Source: Agapanthus africanus
Taxonomy: Eukaryota > Streptophyta > Magnoliopsida > Asparagales > Amaryllidaceae
Assembly: GCA_030015575.1 (NCBI GenBank)
Contig: CM057349.1
Span: 261,263,077-261,327,076, forward strand
Length of the DNA stretch: 64,000 nucleotides
Direction of reading: 5' to 3'
In this document: positions 1 through 11,179 of the stretch, piece after piece
How positions within the stretch are numbered: the stretch's first letter is position 1
How the letters are laid out: each line of letters starts with the position of its first letter
The notes under the pieces: generated by a model
What the model saw: only the letters and a program-made list of their open reading frames with translations
The model's database searches: none
Told to the model about the DNA's origin: nothing
Made by a program: the position numbers and the translations under genes

Positions 1-165
1 CTTTTAGGGTTTGAAGGAAGATTTGATAAAAAGCAGTGGGAGCCATCCTGATTAGATAAAATAATAACCAATCTATTCTTGACAGAGCGCACGCTGAGTG
101 TTTTCTTCTCTCTCTCTCCTGGTAGCGACCATATCACGCCTTAATCAAGATAATAATACGGATTA

Positions 166-2906
166 TTGACCGAACCCGCTTGTTATACTGAGCTGGGGAA
201 CGTTGGTCCCGCTCCAACTTATAATTGTTATAAGACAGAGCAGGAAATTGGGGAATACCAGATTTCCCGTGCCGCCCAAACGAAGAGAGTGCATGCTGAT
301 GCATCATCTTCGGGTGTGTTCATTATACACAGAACTGTTTCTCAGTAACCTCTACGTCCTAGGTATGTGATACCGGAACAGGATCCCAGATATGTAATCT
401 GTTACATAGGGCTACAGAAAGGTAGAGAACTGAGAACGGGTGATAAGTTTCATGAGGCAGAAAACGGGGCAAGTGTTGCAGCCAAGTCTGTCGGTCACTG
501 TCACCCTGTATTACCAATACATTGATTCTGAACGAATGTTATTAGATACCGAACCTGATATACCAAATCATATCACTCTCTTTGTTTGAAAAGAAAGGAT
601 ATAATTTTGTATTGATGGATAATGTTTTGAACATTTCCTATATCAAAAGTTGATCGGTTCAGGCACGTTATCTAAAAGCATTAATGTTCTAAATCAAACT
701 ACAGTTCTTAGTATACAGAACACACACAAGAGGAAGAGTTCAGAATTGAACCATTCCTTCTTGAGGTATTGTAGACTAGGTCAGATCAATGTGACCCGAC
801 TAGCTAGAGTTACATATAGATGCATGTTTAAATTAGTTTGAATTTACATCTTGTGAAACTCGCCAGTCATGTCACAAAGATAAGATGACCATAGCTCCGT
901 TTACTGGAAACAGAGAAAGAGTTAGTAAACTCTTGGGATGATACATGTTGATGTATGTAGGTCCCCTGTCTACACATGCCAGGACTGGTTCTTAATACTT
1001 CATTATGTTCTCTGATGATCTCTTTAGATTCAGACCTATGTTCCTGTTGAAACACAAGTCCGAACCTTTTGAGATATTCACGGAATATAAGTTAGAAGTA
1101 GAGAACTAATACGGGTATAAGTATTATGTCCTATGATGAGATCAAGGAGGAGAATACTTGAGCACGGAAATACTGGACTATTCTAAAGGAGAATGAGATT
1201 CTCTCTCAGCATTACTCCTCCGAATACACCATAGCACGATGGTATATCGGGGCAGAGCAATCACACCCTATATGATAAGGTGCGCTCTATGATGAGTATT
1301 ACTGAGTTACCTATTTCCTTTTAGGGGTTATGCACTTGAGAAGCTGCATACCTATTGAATAGGTTCGAATCAAATCAGTTGCCTACCACTCCATATGAGA
1401 TATGGAAAGGGAAGAACCCATGTCTTAAGTTAGTTAAGATTTGGGGTTGTCCGGCCTATGTTTAAAAGCAAAATCCGGATAAGCTCAAGGCAAGGTCTGT
1501 TATGTACAACTGGAAAGGTTCCAGCTATGCAAACTACAGATGATGATTTGATAGATCCAAAGAATTCAGTAGATTCCAACGAACCTCGGCCTCTCCGCCG
1601 ATCTAGTAGGGTTCCTCACCCACCTGAGAGATACTTCGGTTTCTCTATGACAGTGGGAGCGAGGATTGCATCATGAGATGATGACCCAACTAATTTCGAG
1701 CTGGCCATCAGGAGTATGACTCTGTAAGAATGGCTGGATGTTTAGCGATCTGAGATGGAATCCTTATACACCAACAAAGTATGGACTTTAGTTGCTATAT
1801 CTGAAGGGTTAAATCCCCATCAGGAGCAAGTATATCTTGAGAAGATTACTTGGTGTACATGGAAAAGTTGAGACTTTCAAAGCTAGACTTGCTAAAGGTC
1901 TACATCATTGACCAGGTGTGGATGATGATGAAACCTTTTCTAAGTAGCTATGCTTAAGTCCATCCAGATCCTACTTGTCACGGCTACATACCATGACTAC
2001 GATATCTGGTGGTTGGGTGTCATGACAGCTTTTCTAAATGATGTTTAGAAGAGAGTGTCTATAAGTACACAGCCAGAGGGCTTCGTAGACAGTGGGAGCA
2101 GCGGAAACGTGTGCAAGATGCTTTATAGGATAAAGCAGGCATCGCGGAGTCGGAACATCTGTTTTGATGAAGCGGTCAAAGAAGTTGACATCATCAAAAT
2201 GGTAGATGAACCTTGTATAAACAAGAAGGTAGTAGGAAGTATGGTAACGATCCTCGTAGAGTACGTGGATGACATACTCTTGATAGGGAAGGAGTTTCCT
2301 ATGCTACGCTCGATCAATCTCCGCTTATCGCAATGATTCTCCATATAGGATCAAAGTGATACCTACTAAATCCTGGAAAAATGAGATAGATTTAATTGGA
2401 TGTTAGGATTCTCACTAGTTGTAGTGAGATGGTATCAATCGATCCTGGGGAGAATCAGTGGAAGTGTTCCAGGGTGATAAGGACGACTGAATGTCAGTCG
2501 CAGGCTTTGTCTTTACCCTCAGTAAAGGGACGGTATGTTGGAAGAGTTCCAAGCTAGATACCGTGACATACTAGACGATAAAGGCATGATACATCGCTAC
2601 TTAACATGCTACCAAAGAGGCTGTTTGGGTGTATATTGGTTCATGAGATGAACTATGTTCCTACCATTGTGAGACAATGGAGTTGTGGCTTATGCCAAGG
2701 AACGCCCGTCCCATCAGTGATCCAGACATATTCTAAGGCAGTATCACTTGATCATGGAGATAGTTGTTCTCCAGGGAGATCGAGTTTTGGAGAGTAGACT
2801 CAGAGGACAACACAGCGGATCCACTCACAAAGGCCTGTTCCCAGAGAGAGACTTTTATGGGATAGTTGAGTATGAGATACTGCAACCACTGCTACAGATG
2901 GCCCTA
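166..2906 (+). pseudogene. Copia pol relic of element A (protease to RNase H)
   Basis: This encoded the copia Pol polyprotein but now has many frameshifts and stops. Recognisable pieces in order are: the N-terminal MTEPACYTELGN segment (166-348); a pre-integrase remnant near 740-840 (RYCRLGQINVTRLA); integrase remnants at about 870-1480; the integrase-RT linker with PPERYF (1458-1676); an RT core with EGFVDSGSSG, a shortened stretch before IKQASRS, and YVDD (2055-2336); and an RNase H remnant ending about 2906. Compared with element G it lacks about 180 bp of integrase C-terminus (junction near 1510), 9 bp before IKQASRS (near 2125), about 72 codons after YVDD (near 2410) and about 35 codons in RNase H (near 2465). 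H has the same junctions. Confidence 0.9.
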
Positions 2907-2910
2907 GTGC

Positions 2911-2920
2911 AAGTGGGAGA
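2911..2920 (+). promoter_or_regulatory. Polypurine tract of element A
   Basis: AAGTGGGAGA lies one base before the 3' LTR start at 2922. It is the expected primer for plus-strand DNA synthesis. The same decamer occurs at the same place in B, F, G and H, with one change in J. Confidence 0.9.
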
Positions 2921-2921
2921 T

Positions 2922-5143
2922 TGTTAGTTGTATGTATGCCCTAGAGGCCATTACTGTACATAGGATGTATATTGTAGTGGATGCTGGGACATATATAGGG
3001 AGGACTTTCTTGCTCGACATGATAGTATGCTATCTGGTTGATCTTTACCTTAACGTGTATACTGATTGTCTCTCTGTTACATGTTGGTAAAGCCCTTAGG
3101 ATCTGTACTTGACTACCTGGACTATGATGCGGATCATACTAGTGGGTACATGGTAGTCCATAAGTACATCCTTCAAAGTCCCTAGTCGTGGGTGTATCGA
3201 GACGGGGCATCGATATACCAGAGTAGACTAGCGTATACCTTCTCGACCCATACAGATGGGCGATGGATGATCCCATATCCATCGGTGTTTGACATCAGAG
3301 ATGATATACGGGTGCTCAGTAGAGACTGGGTACACTGGACGGACTCGCCGAGAACTCCCAGATGGTATTATACCTCACGTCAGATGGCAGTTCTCTGGTG
3401 ACACTGGTACAGAGTAGTCTGTTGACCCGAGATCGTCATAGAGTCTTGTGTGGTTCCCACTGTGCTTTGATTTCCATCTTACCACATCTAAGAGGGCGTG
3501 CAAAACGGTGGTTTTTGGGTACAGTCCCGAGTCACATGGAGGCAATGAGCGATAGGAGGGGATTCGTCTCTCCCGGTATAGGGAGTTGATGTTGCGCTGT
3601 GTTCGATTGGCTATAACAGGAAATCCCTGGCCAGGGTTGCTGAGATTTACTGGTAAGTGTTACCAGTAGTTTCTCGAACAGTTATAGACCTCATATCGAC
3701 ACGACTTATTGAGCTATTGGGGTCTGACGTTTACCACCCCTAGGCGAGATATGCGACATATCAGACGATCAGACCGGACTGTACGGTAGTGTTACTGGTC
3801 GGATTCACTGGAGTGTGAGCGGGCTTGCTCGTCGATCTTCAGATCGCTCAATACCCGGGTGGCCGTTACGTTTAGCAGACCGCTTGCGGCTTGTGGATGT
3901 TTGATATGATCATCATCCGCTGCCGGCGTATTGACGAGTCTTTAGAGTCCTACACAGAGGTTTCCTGGCTCAAGCGAAACGAAATAGGAGCGCATATGAG
4001 ATATGTGCGGGACCGAGAATAATGCGTGTATGTGATACCGTATTCTATTCTCGCGATAAATATATCGAATGGTTGTATGCGATATAACCTAGTTATCGAT
4101 TCAAGCGTTGATTCGATAAGCCGATATATTATATACTAGTCGGTTGTGTGCGACATAACCGGGTCATTGAATCAAGTGTTGATTTAATGATTTAATGCAT
4201 ATTTATATATTTGATATATTACTTTGCATCAACTAGTATCGGTTTACTTAAGATGGATTTTCTCACTCGGATGGGCGCATTGTATATGCGATATACTTTT
4301 GTGCATTTGCTTGTATCATGTTTGATGATACATGATTGTTTAAGTGTAAGTTAAGAATAAACCATGGTTATTAATATGATTAGGGTTTTATTTCCTTTTA
4401 TTATTTATTTATCTATTTATTTATTTTGGAAATAATTAGAAAAGGAATAAGAAGAAAATGGTGGCTATTTTTGTTTCATATTGAAGCTTCTTGAAGACTT
4501 TGACCTAGTGACCATTTTGTTCTTATCCTTAACCCTAACCATTCCATTAACCATGGTCTTTTCTCTACACTTAACTAGGGTTCAAGTTATGATAAGAATG
4601 GTTTTTCTTTTCATTATTCTTTTAACTTATCATAACAATGATCTTCTTCTTGCTCTTCTTCTTCTTCATGAAAAGCAAGCTCCATCAATGGTGGATTGAT
4701 GGAAAGAGTGAGAAATCCAATTCTAAAGTTAACCCACCTCCTATTTCTTCATCCTCTACCTCTTGCCAAGTAGTAGAGTGTGTTTCCTTCACAAGATTTT
4801 AGGGTTTGGTGAAGGTGGAGCTTGATTCATCGATGCTTCGACGTAGATCATCTTCGGCATGGACATCGACGACCTAGCTTGCCCATTCTCCGACGAAGCC
4901 GATCCTAGAGCCCAGATTCGATTTGGACAGCGGAGAGGACCTCGTTGCGGAGCCGTGGAGGTGGATATCCGGATCTACAAAGGTTGTAATTTCCGTATCT
5001 CTTTAGTTAACTGTTAACTAGTTCTTGTTCGCCTAGATATCTAGCAAACGATCCGTACTTTAGGGTTTGTAGGCACTATAATTTTTGAAATTGCCATGGT
5101 TGATGGCTTGGGAGACCTCACTAGAGTGCCTAGGAACCCTGCA
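2922..5143 (+). repeat. 3' LTR of element A (family 1, 2222 bp)
   Basis: Starts TGTTAGTTGTATG directly after the purine tract and ends CCTAGGAACCCTGCA, so it has TG...CA ends. Its length matches the LTRs of D, G and H (2201-2221 bp). No coding function is seen. The middle (3748-4332) carries the palindrome array described separately. The part near 4830-4990 contains a stretch shared by all family 1 LTRs around GACGTAGATCATCTTCG. Confidence 0.93.
3748..4332 (+). promoter_or_regulatory. Array of hyphenated palindromes in the family 1 LTR
   Basis: At least nine dyads lie in 585 bp. Arms and spacers: GATATG-CGA-CATATC (3748-3762); GCGCATAT-GAG-ATATGTGC (3990-4008, one mismatch); GTAT-GTG-ATAC (4028-4038); GGTTGTAT-GCG-ATATAACC (4071-4089); 12 bp arms with spacer GCG (4093-4119); CGGTTGTGT-GCG-ACATAACCG (4141-4161); 12 bp arms with spacer GTG (4164-4190); GTATAT-GCG-ATATAC (4282-4296, perfect); and TGTATCAT-GTTTG-ATGATACA (4312-4332, perfect). 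Arm sequences differ but spacers are nearly always three bases, usually GNG. The arrangement recurs in the LTRs of D, E, G, H and J. A regulatory role is inferred. Confidence 0.65.
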
Positions 5144-5826
5144 ATTTGTGCTTTTTAATAATTCTATTAATGCATGATGACTAGGTTATTAGATTCATTG
5201 TATGCATTAATGGCTTTTAGTGACTCATGCTTCCATTTATGATCAAGATAAGCTTCATCCTCTTATGGTTACCTTCCCCTCCTCCTACACTCACCCTCCT
5301 CCTTCTCTTTATAAGGCCGGCCCCTCCCCTCTCTCATTGACTTACTTGATTCATTTGTAAAAAGATTATGATAGCATTTGGGGTGCATGGAATTTCACAG
5401 CTCATTTCATTCCATCACCCGATTCGAGTGGCAACTTCATTAACCGATCGTCTACGGCTTTGGACGAAGAGAGACAAAGTCATCTACTCATTCTCTACAT
5501 CATTCTTGGTCGTCTCTTTTAGCAAACTTGACGACCGAGTTGCCTCGAGTCAGAGGCGGGAGCCCGTTTAAAGAATCAGTGATGTGGTGCCACCTGGACG
5601 AGCAGATCGGAGATCGACGAGATCAGAGCAGCCGCAACGGAGCGTGGGATGATGGTTAAAGAACGAAAGACTCGGATTGTTCGGTATAACCTTTCTACAC
5701 TCTTTACAGTTTGTTAGTTTAGCAATAATGGCAGATCCGGGTTAAAGTATACGATAGCGCCAGTTAAAAAGTTTTTGTTCCGCATTTGGCGTCTGTAGAC
5801 GGCCGGGGCGCTACCGTAGACTTACA
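5144..5826 (+). repeat. 5' LTR of element B, 3' portion only
   Basis: This matches 12614-13296 base for base in length (683 bp each), with differences seen near 5432, 5452, 5678 and 5806. It ends GCTACCGTAGACTTACA directly before the PBS. The upstream ~1.4 kb of this LTR is separated by element A. Confidence 0.92.
5310..5315 (+). promoter_or_regulatory. Candidate TATA box of the B LTR promoter
   Basis: TATAAG follows a C/T-rich stretch with repeated CCTCCT and precedes a GGCCGGCCCC stretch, an arrangement typical of plant LTR core promoters. The same site is at 12780-12785 in the 3' LTR. In solo LTR S the equivalent reads TCATAAGG, so the box is lost there. The transcription start, about 30 bases downstream, is inferred. 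Confidence 0.5.
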
Positions 5827-5827
5827 G

Positions 5828-5840
5828 TGGTATCAAAGCC
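5828..5840 (+). promoter_or_regulatory. Primer-binding site of element B (initiator Met-tRNA)
   Basis: TGGTATCAAAGCC starts one base after the 5' LTR end. It matches the usual plant copia PBS TGGTATCAGAGC with one change. Minus-strand DNA synthesis would start here. Confidence 0.88.
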
Positions 5841-6042
5841 TCACCATTTTGCTATACTAACTTGTGCTAACGCGTTTAAAATATTGATCGAACCGGAAAT
5901 CAAAAATCGCAATTTTTCAATTTGACAGTTTCTGTTAATTTTCAAACTGGTCCAAATGTCATTTTGACCATACCAGAAAATCAAGCAGGGTTTTTTAGGA
6001 ATACTGGAGAAATTCGACCAAGTGATTCGACTGTTCCGCCGT

Positions 6043-6079
6043 GGATCCGCGGCCCAAACATGGTTTTGGCCGCGGATCC
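6043..6079 (+). repeat. Leader hairpin of element B
   Basis: Perfect 12 bp inverted repeat GGATCCGCGGCC (6043-6054) and GGCCGCGGATCC (6068-6079) around a 13-base centre, about 200 bases after the PBS. Hairpins of this GC-rich kind stand at the same distance from the PBS in C, D, G and H. Confidence 0.85.
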
Positions 6080-7239
6080 GCCGCAGGAAAGTGACGTCAC
6101 TTAGCCAATTTTCTACAGTGCATTCTATGTTGGAAATTAGGATTTTTGATATATATCTTTTGGGCCCAGATTTTGTTACTGTTCACCAGATGTTCGTGGG
6201 GACCACTTTGTGATATTTAGTCGATCGAAATTTAAACATGTTAGTTTACAGTGCTTACATTATATCTCCGACCGGGAATGTCATTTGATCGGTAAACCGC
6301 GTCTGATTGCTATAGTTCCTTTAGACGGGTTTGCGAACGTGACATTCGCGTTGATGTTCTGTGTTGTGCTGTGATGTTGCGGATTTGTCGTGGTGGATAG
6401 CAGTGTGCAATGGTAGTACAGTTTGAGTTTATTTGTACATTTGATATTGCGGGGCGAGCGTCCAACTTGTGGACTGCCGTCACTGCCTGTTGTATAATAT
6501 TCTTTTGGGGCACGACCAGGTTGCGGTCGATGTACCTGTTGTACTTTTTTTTCCATTACTGTACTAGGTTTTGCCCCGCGACGGAGTGCACGGATAGCCG
6601 GGTTCTGGGGGGCAACGGGTCCGCATCTCATGGCTTTGAGAGGCAGAGGGGTCCCACTCTAGAATTGGCAGACTATTCGCCGCACTCGTAGGGGGTACAG
6701 GTTGACCCAAGGAGGGGTGCCCAAGATTACCGGATTCCGTGAAGTGCTGGGTGGTCCATTCACTTTGCTGTAGGGGGCTGCCTCGCTTCAGGTTTTGACG
6801 GGTAACTTGCCGCACCCGTAGGGGTCTAGGTTTCATTGCATAGGCTATCCACACGACAGGGGAACGTCGGGTTTCAGCAGCGGCTCTGTGAAACCCGGGG
6901 ATCCCAGATATCTGTATTGTTCTGTGATGCTTATTACTTTTCTGTAATGTTGCATATTATCACGCCTGGAGCGATTATTGTATATTGGTTTATATACTAT
7001 TAGATGTTGTATATGTTTTACACCCGCGCTAGTCTAGTCCCCGCTCTGTCGTTAGTTAAGTAACCTAACGGGTGATGACGGGACCCAGTGACGAATGCGG
7101 ATGGCATATACGTACATTTTATTTTCGTTCTTTTCTGGTGTGATCGATTGATGGGACTGCGTTGATTCTGATCAATGCAAAGTAAAACAAACATGTTTTC
7201 AGTTGTTGGAACAAATTTAAAAAGTGTTATTGCAAAGAC

Positions 7240-7490
7240 GTTTCCTTTTGTTTTGCATAGCGGTATTCAGTGGAATATCCTGCACCTCATTCGACGGGGC
7301 AAGGGCCGATATCCCTTCACCGGGACTGACCCCTTGGGCAGAAGTTTGCGTCAGGGTAATAACTTCACTATAGTCGATTACAAGTTGCTTTGCACCGCGG
7401 TATTCAGTGGAATATCCTGCACCTCATTCCACGAGGAAAGAGCCGAGATCCCTTCACCGGGAGTGACCTCTTTAGCAAAGGTTTTCGCCA
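7240..7490 (+). repeat. Doubled ~100 bp leader repeat of element B
   Basis: Two copies begin TTTTGCATAGCGGTATTC-like (from about 7250) and TTTGCACCGCGGTATTC-like (from about 7388). Both run through CACCTCATTC and CCTTCACCGGGA. The same pair occurs in family 1 leaders on the minus strand: D at 19805-20048, G at 34698-34947, H at 46488-46738 and J at 57484-57735. The second copy can be read as the peptide FHEERAEIPSPGVTSLAK. Confidence 0.75.
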
Positions 7491-8096
7491 CTATATTTTA
7501 AAAAGCTATCAGGTTCCTTCAGCGATATCAAGTTCACTACGTTAAAGGTTTTTCGCCAAAAACCAGCCGTAGCCCTCCGTCACTTCTTTTGAGTATTCAG
7601 TAGTATTCAAGCTATGTATTTTAGCCAAAGTTAAGGCATAGTGTTTGGTAGCTGCTGGGTATTCAATTGTTGCATAGATAGATGAGTTAGTTTGGGACAG
7701 TCGTTCTGCCGATTGGCCAAAGTCAGGGGCATGTGCGGGTGGGTTCAAATTGACAAGATAGTGACGGGTAGAACTTGGCATGTGACTTATGACATTTTGA
7801 CCAAAGCCAAGGTTATAAGAGCATGGGGCAAAAATCTTATCGGGAGTTTCTAAAGAAACTGAAACTTGCCAAGTATGCGCATACCTTCTGGAGTATGAGT
7901 AACGTGGATGCATTCCATCACATTATCATGCGATGAGAGTTGGATCCCGATTCCCACTGATGAGTTGGTTTACTCTTCGGGTGATCCCGATTGATTCTTC
8001 TTTCAGGTTTGGAGGAGAATTTGACAGGACAGTGGGAGGTTTCCGGATTAGATAAAGTGATAACCATTCTGATCTAGGTTAGAGTGCACGCAGAGT

Positions 8097-8120
8097 GTTT
8101 CTTTTCTCTCCCTTTGGCAG
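8097..8120 (+). promoter_or_regulatory. Polypyrimidine tract with AG, splice-acceptor-like, before B pol
   Basis: A run of pyrimidines ends in GGCAG before CGACC, immediately upstream of the pol relic. The homologous site in D ends CCAG and in G ends CTAG; in A, H and J the AG is CTG. Splicing is only a possibility. Confidence 0.3.
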
Positions 8121-11100
8121 CGACCTTTGACCGACCCTAGACTATGACTCAGTGACCAGGTTGACCGAACCTTCTTAAAATACTGGCTTTTGGAGTGTCT
8201 ATGTTGCATAAGTCATTGCCACTCCTTCTTCTATCCTTTGCATTTCTCAGAACACCCGTATTACTACGGACATCCACTTCCATTGGATAGATCCATCGTA
8301 TGGTTATATACGAACTCGAAGGGACTTCTTCGAGGATGGATCCAGGTTCAGAAGAAAAAGAATTGGTTTATTCAGTTGTCTTTTATTATCACCTTCTCTC
8401 AGGTTGCGAGAGCTCCTTGGTTTAGGAGAGTACACCTATTACGCTTATTGGATAGTCTTATTCCAAACCATAGGCAGGTGCCGAAAGGTAGGGAATGAAG
8501 AAAACCAATTAGCCTAAGTAGGGTGTGCAGAAGGCAATAACTAAAAACAAAATAAAGGGATTAGAAAGAGGGCAAAGTAAATTGCGACTGATATCATTCA
8601 CGACCAAAACCGCGTACTTCATCGCCACTCCTATTTCACTTTTAAAGGAATAAGGTATTATTCAGTTGTCTTTTATCATCACCTTCTCTCAAGATATGAG
8701 TACTCCTTGGTAGGAGGGTACACCTATTATGCTTACTGGATAGTCTTCTTCCAAACCATAGGCTGGTGCCGAACGGTAGGGAAGGAAGAAAACCATTTAG
8801 CCTAACGATGGTGTACAGAAGGTAACGACTAAAGACAAATAAAGGGATTTGGAGAGATGGCAATAAAATATACGGTTGAAGTCATGAATTGGTTTATGGA
8901 AGAGGCATTGCTATGAATACCAGGATACCCCTACGAAACATTTTCATGTTTCTGTGCATTGTTAAAGGAAAACTGATTTCCCGATTGGTTACTTACTCCA
9001 AGGGTATGTATTTACCAGGTTTCATTCTCATATCTGTATGGTTTTACAGATGATGAGTGGAAGTAAGTTATTGGGAATTAGGTGATTATCCTCATTATAT
9101 CGGAATTCGTTGTAATTGGTGATATTTGAGGAAATCGCCAGGGTACAGTTTTTCAACCTACGACGCACAGGTTATGAGTTATTCAACTCAGCGGACTTAT
9201 ACAGAGTATTGTATATTGTCCAAGTGTCCATCAGGACAAAGGGGTAGGTCCTCATACTATGTTCTGTTTACTTATAACTTCTCTAGTATTTAGACAAGTG
9301 TTTCGTAAGAAATACAAGGTCTAAGTTTTGAGAAGTTATGGGTATAAGAATAAAGTAGAGAACCAGATGTCACAAGTGTCGGGATTCTTCAAAGAGATCG
9401 AAGATGTAGATTCTTGTGATTGGTATTCAGATGATAGTAATGGTTTTGAGAAACATATTTCTCTTTCAGGTTACTCATAATTGGATGGATTCTTAAGTTG
9501 AGTAATGCTGATTAGCCTCTTTCCATTAAGGTGATATGCACTGGAGACAGCTGCATGGTTTGAATATGGTTCCAATTAAATAAGTGCCAAAGTTTCTATA
9601 TTGGATATAGAATAGTTCGTACCTTAAAAGATATTAAGGTACGGGGAGTTGTCCAGCTTATGCTTAAAACCAGACTCTGGATAACTCAGGCACGTTTCTG
9701 TAATGGCTGTTTGTGGGTTGACCCTGACTATGACGAGGGTTGATATTCTACCATTTGGAAGATCAATAGTGATATTGTTCTTGACTCGCCACAGTTTTAG
9801 TAAAATGGATCTTTTTCAGAAAACAGTAGTGGGAGTATGGTGGAACTGGAAGTGATTCCAGAACCGCGAACGATTACAGAAAATTTAATAGGACCTATAT
9901 ATTCAATCAGGTTTGACATTCCAATACCCACTCCGCAGATATGGTGGGTAACCTCAGACACCCGAGAGGTACTTCGGTAGGCTCAAGGACGGTGACAGGG
10001 AGGTTCTTATCTACCCAGACTTGACACTACTGTTGTTCCAGGCCATGAGACCCGGTAGGAGGGTTGTCGTAGTCAGTGGGAGCAGCGGAAGCATAGTGGG
10101 CAAGATGCTTATATCTATTTATAGACTTGAGCAGTTATAGCGGAGATAGATCATCTAATTTTGATGTGACAGTCATGGGTTTGACTTCAATCAGAATAGG
10201 GGATGGATCTGTTAAGAAGGTAGTAGGGTGTGATGTCATGGTATCTGGATGACATACACAAAGTAGGAAATAAAATTCCTATACTACGATCGGTTGTACT
10301 TTGGTCGTCACACAGTTGTTTCTCCAGACAGGATATGGATATAATATTTGACATTCTGGTTTCTGGATCTATGGTTTTAGATTTAGATTTGGGTAGTTTC
10401 CCAATGTGGGTACTTTGACAGATATTCTAATGGTTTTTAGAATAGTTGACTCCTAGCATGGTGGTGTACCTGCAGGTGATGGAGTCACCCTCTCTAAAGA
10501 TGTCTTACAGACTAAAGTGGAGAGGGATGTGCATGATTGGCAGATCACTTACTTAGGCAATTGAGTCAATCGTGAGATGTCAAGTACCACACCAGATGTT
10601 GTTTTTGCACTAGATATAATAAGTTTATATTAATCCAATCCTGCAGAAACATAAGGAAGCAGTTTTAGAACATAAGTACATGTTCTACGGATTTGATAAC
10701 AGCAGCCTCCTTCGGGGGGACGGTTATCATTCCGAGCTTCAAAGGTGACATGGTTGACAGAGTGATTGTCAGAGTTATAGTTTTTCCCTCTGACGAAGAG
10801 GGACAGTATTGTGGACAGGTGGTCCAAGAGGATACTGTGGGTGGCATGGTGCCGGATACTGATTAGGTTCAGTGATCGATACAGTCTAAGAAGTTTGGAT
10901 TTGGAGTTCATTTATGAACTAGGTCCCATCAGATATCCAGACATATTCTAGGACAGGTATTACTCAATTCGGGAGATGGCTTTCTTCGCGAACTTGAGAT
11001 TAAGAGAGATATAGAAAGAAACATCTAGGCGGATCCACTCACTGAGGCTATTTCTCGAACACAATAGTTTTACAAACGGGCTTTGTGAAACTGATTAGTA

Positions 11101-11165
11101 GAGGAGTTGGATGTTCGGTTTCACACGGGCTGTGAGTAGTCGACATCGCAATAATTAGCCTTGAG
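8120..11165 (+). pseudogene. Copia pol relic of element B
   Basis: Heavily decayed Pol. Recognisable pieces are a linker remnant near 9840-9990; a VDSGSSG-like RT segment near 10070-10110; SWYLDD with NKIPILRSV at 10230-10330, the relic of the RT active site (YLDD instead of YVDD); an RNase H remnant near 10690-10800; and the C-terminal stretch with GGATCCACTCACTGAGGC near 11031-11050. The relic continues directly to the purine tract. F (28036-28423 and 39005-39568) is closely similar, including its degenerate parts, so this decayed form is shared by at least two copies. Confidence 0.75.
8367..8868 (+). repeat. Direct repeat of ~215 bp inside element B
   Basis: Copy 1 (about 8367-8582) and copy 2 (about 8657-8868) both begin TTCAGTTGTCTTTTAT and run through ACCATAGGC and ATAAAGGGATT. 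They have drifted by substitutions and small indels, so the duplication is older than the LTR pair. It lies where the protease and pre-integrase part of pol is expected. No counterpart is seen in family 1. Confidence 0.75.
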
Positions 11166-11168
11166 TGC

Positions 11169-11178
11169 AAGTGGGAGA
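11169..11178 (+). promoter_or_regulatory. Polypurine tract of element B
   Basis: AAGTGGGAGA lies one base before the 3' LTR start at 11180. Confidence 0.9.
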
Positions 11179-11179
11179 T

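Larger units (their letters stand above)
1..5143 (+). mobile_element. Element A: family 1 Ty1/copia LTR retrotransposon, left part outside window
   Basis: Right-hand part of a plus-strand copia element. It holds the last bases of the leader (1-165), a ruined pol (166-2906), a purine tract and a full 3' LTR ending at 5143. The sequence resumes at 5144 inside a family 2 LTR, at the same point where the intact copy of that LTR continues at 12614. A therefore inserted into element B. The expected 5 bp target duplication on this side is ATTTG (5144-5148); its partner lies left of the window. A shares several pol deletions with element H, so both descend from one defective ancestor. Confidence 0.9.
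5841..8119 (+). other. Leader of element B, no gag found
   Basis: A copia element normally has gag soon after the PBS. Here the 2.3 kb before the pol relic has no long open frame and no CCHC zinc knuckle that I can find. It is not random: its first 1.2 kb matches the leader of C (13297-14484, opposite strand). It also carries the GC-rich hairpin at 6043-6079, a doubled repeat (about 7240-7335 and 7390-7485), and three spaced copies of a CCAAAG-type motif near 7625, 7716 and 7800. Those copies correspond to the TTGAC units of family 1 read on the opposite strand. I see no other gene in it. Confidence 0.7.

Noticed and set aside
3192..3589. Open frames of 69-75 codons (MYRDGASIYQ... and MVLYLTSDGSS...) in family 1 LTRs, repeated at 23498, 27368, 42264 and 50442
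   Set aside because: Repeated because the LTRs repeat. Reading frame and length vary between copies and no function is recognisable.
6281..6854. Overlapping 93-116 codon frames in the B leader on both strands
   Set aside because: GC-rich local composition gives chance frames; no similarity to gag, and the C copy breaks them.
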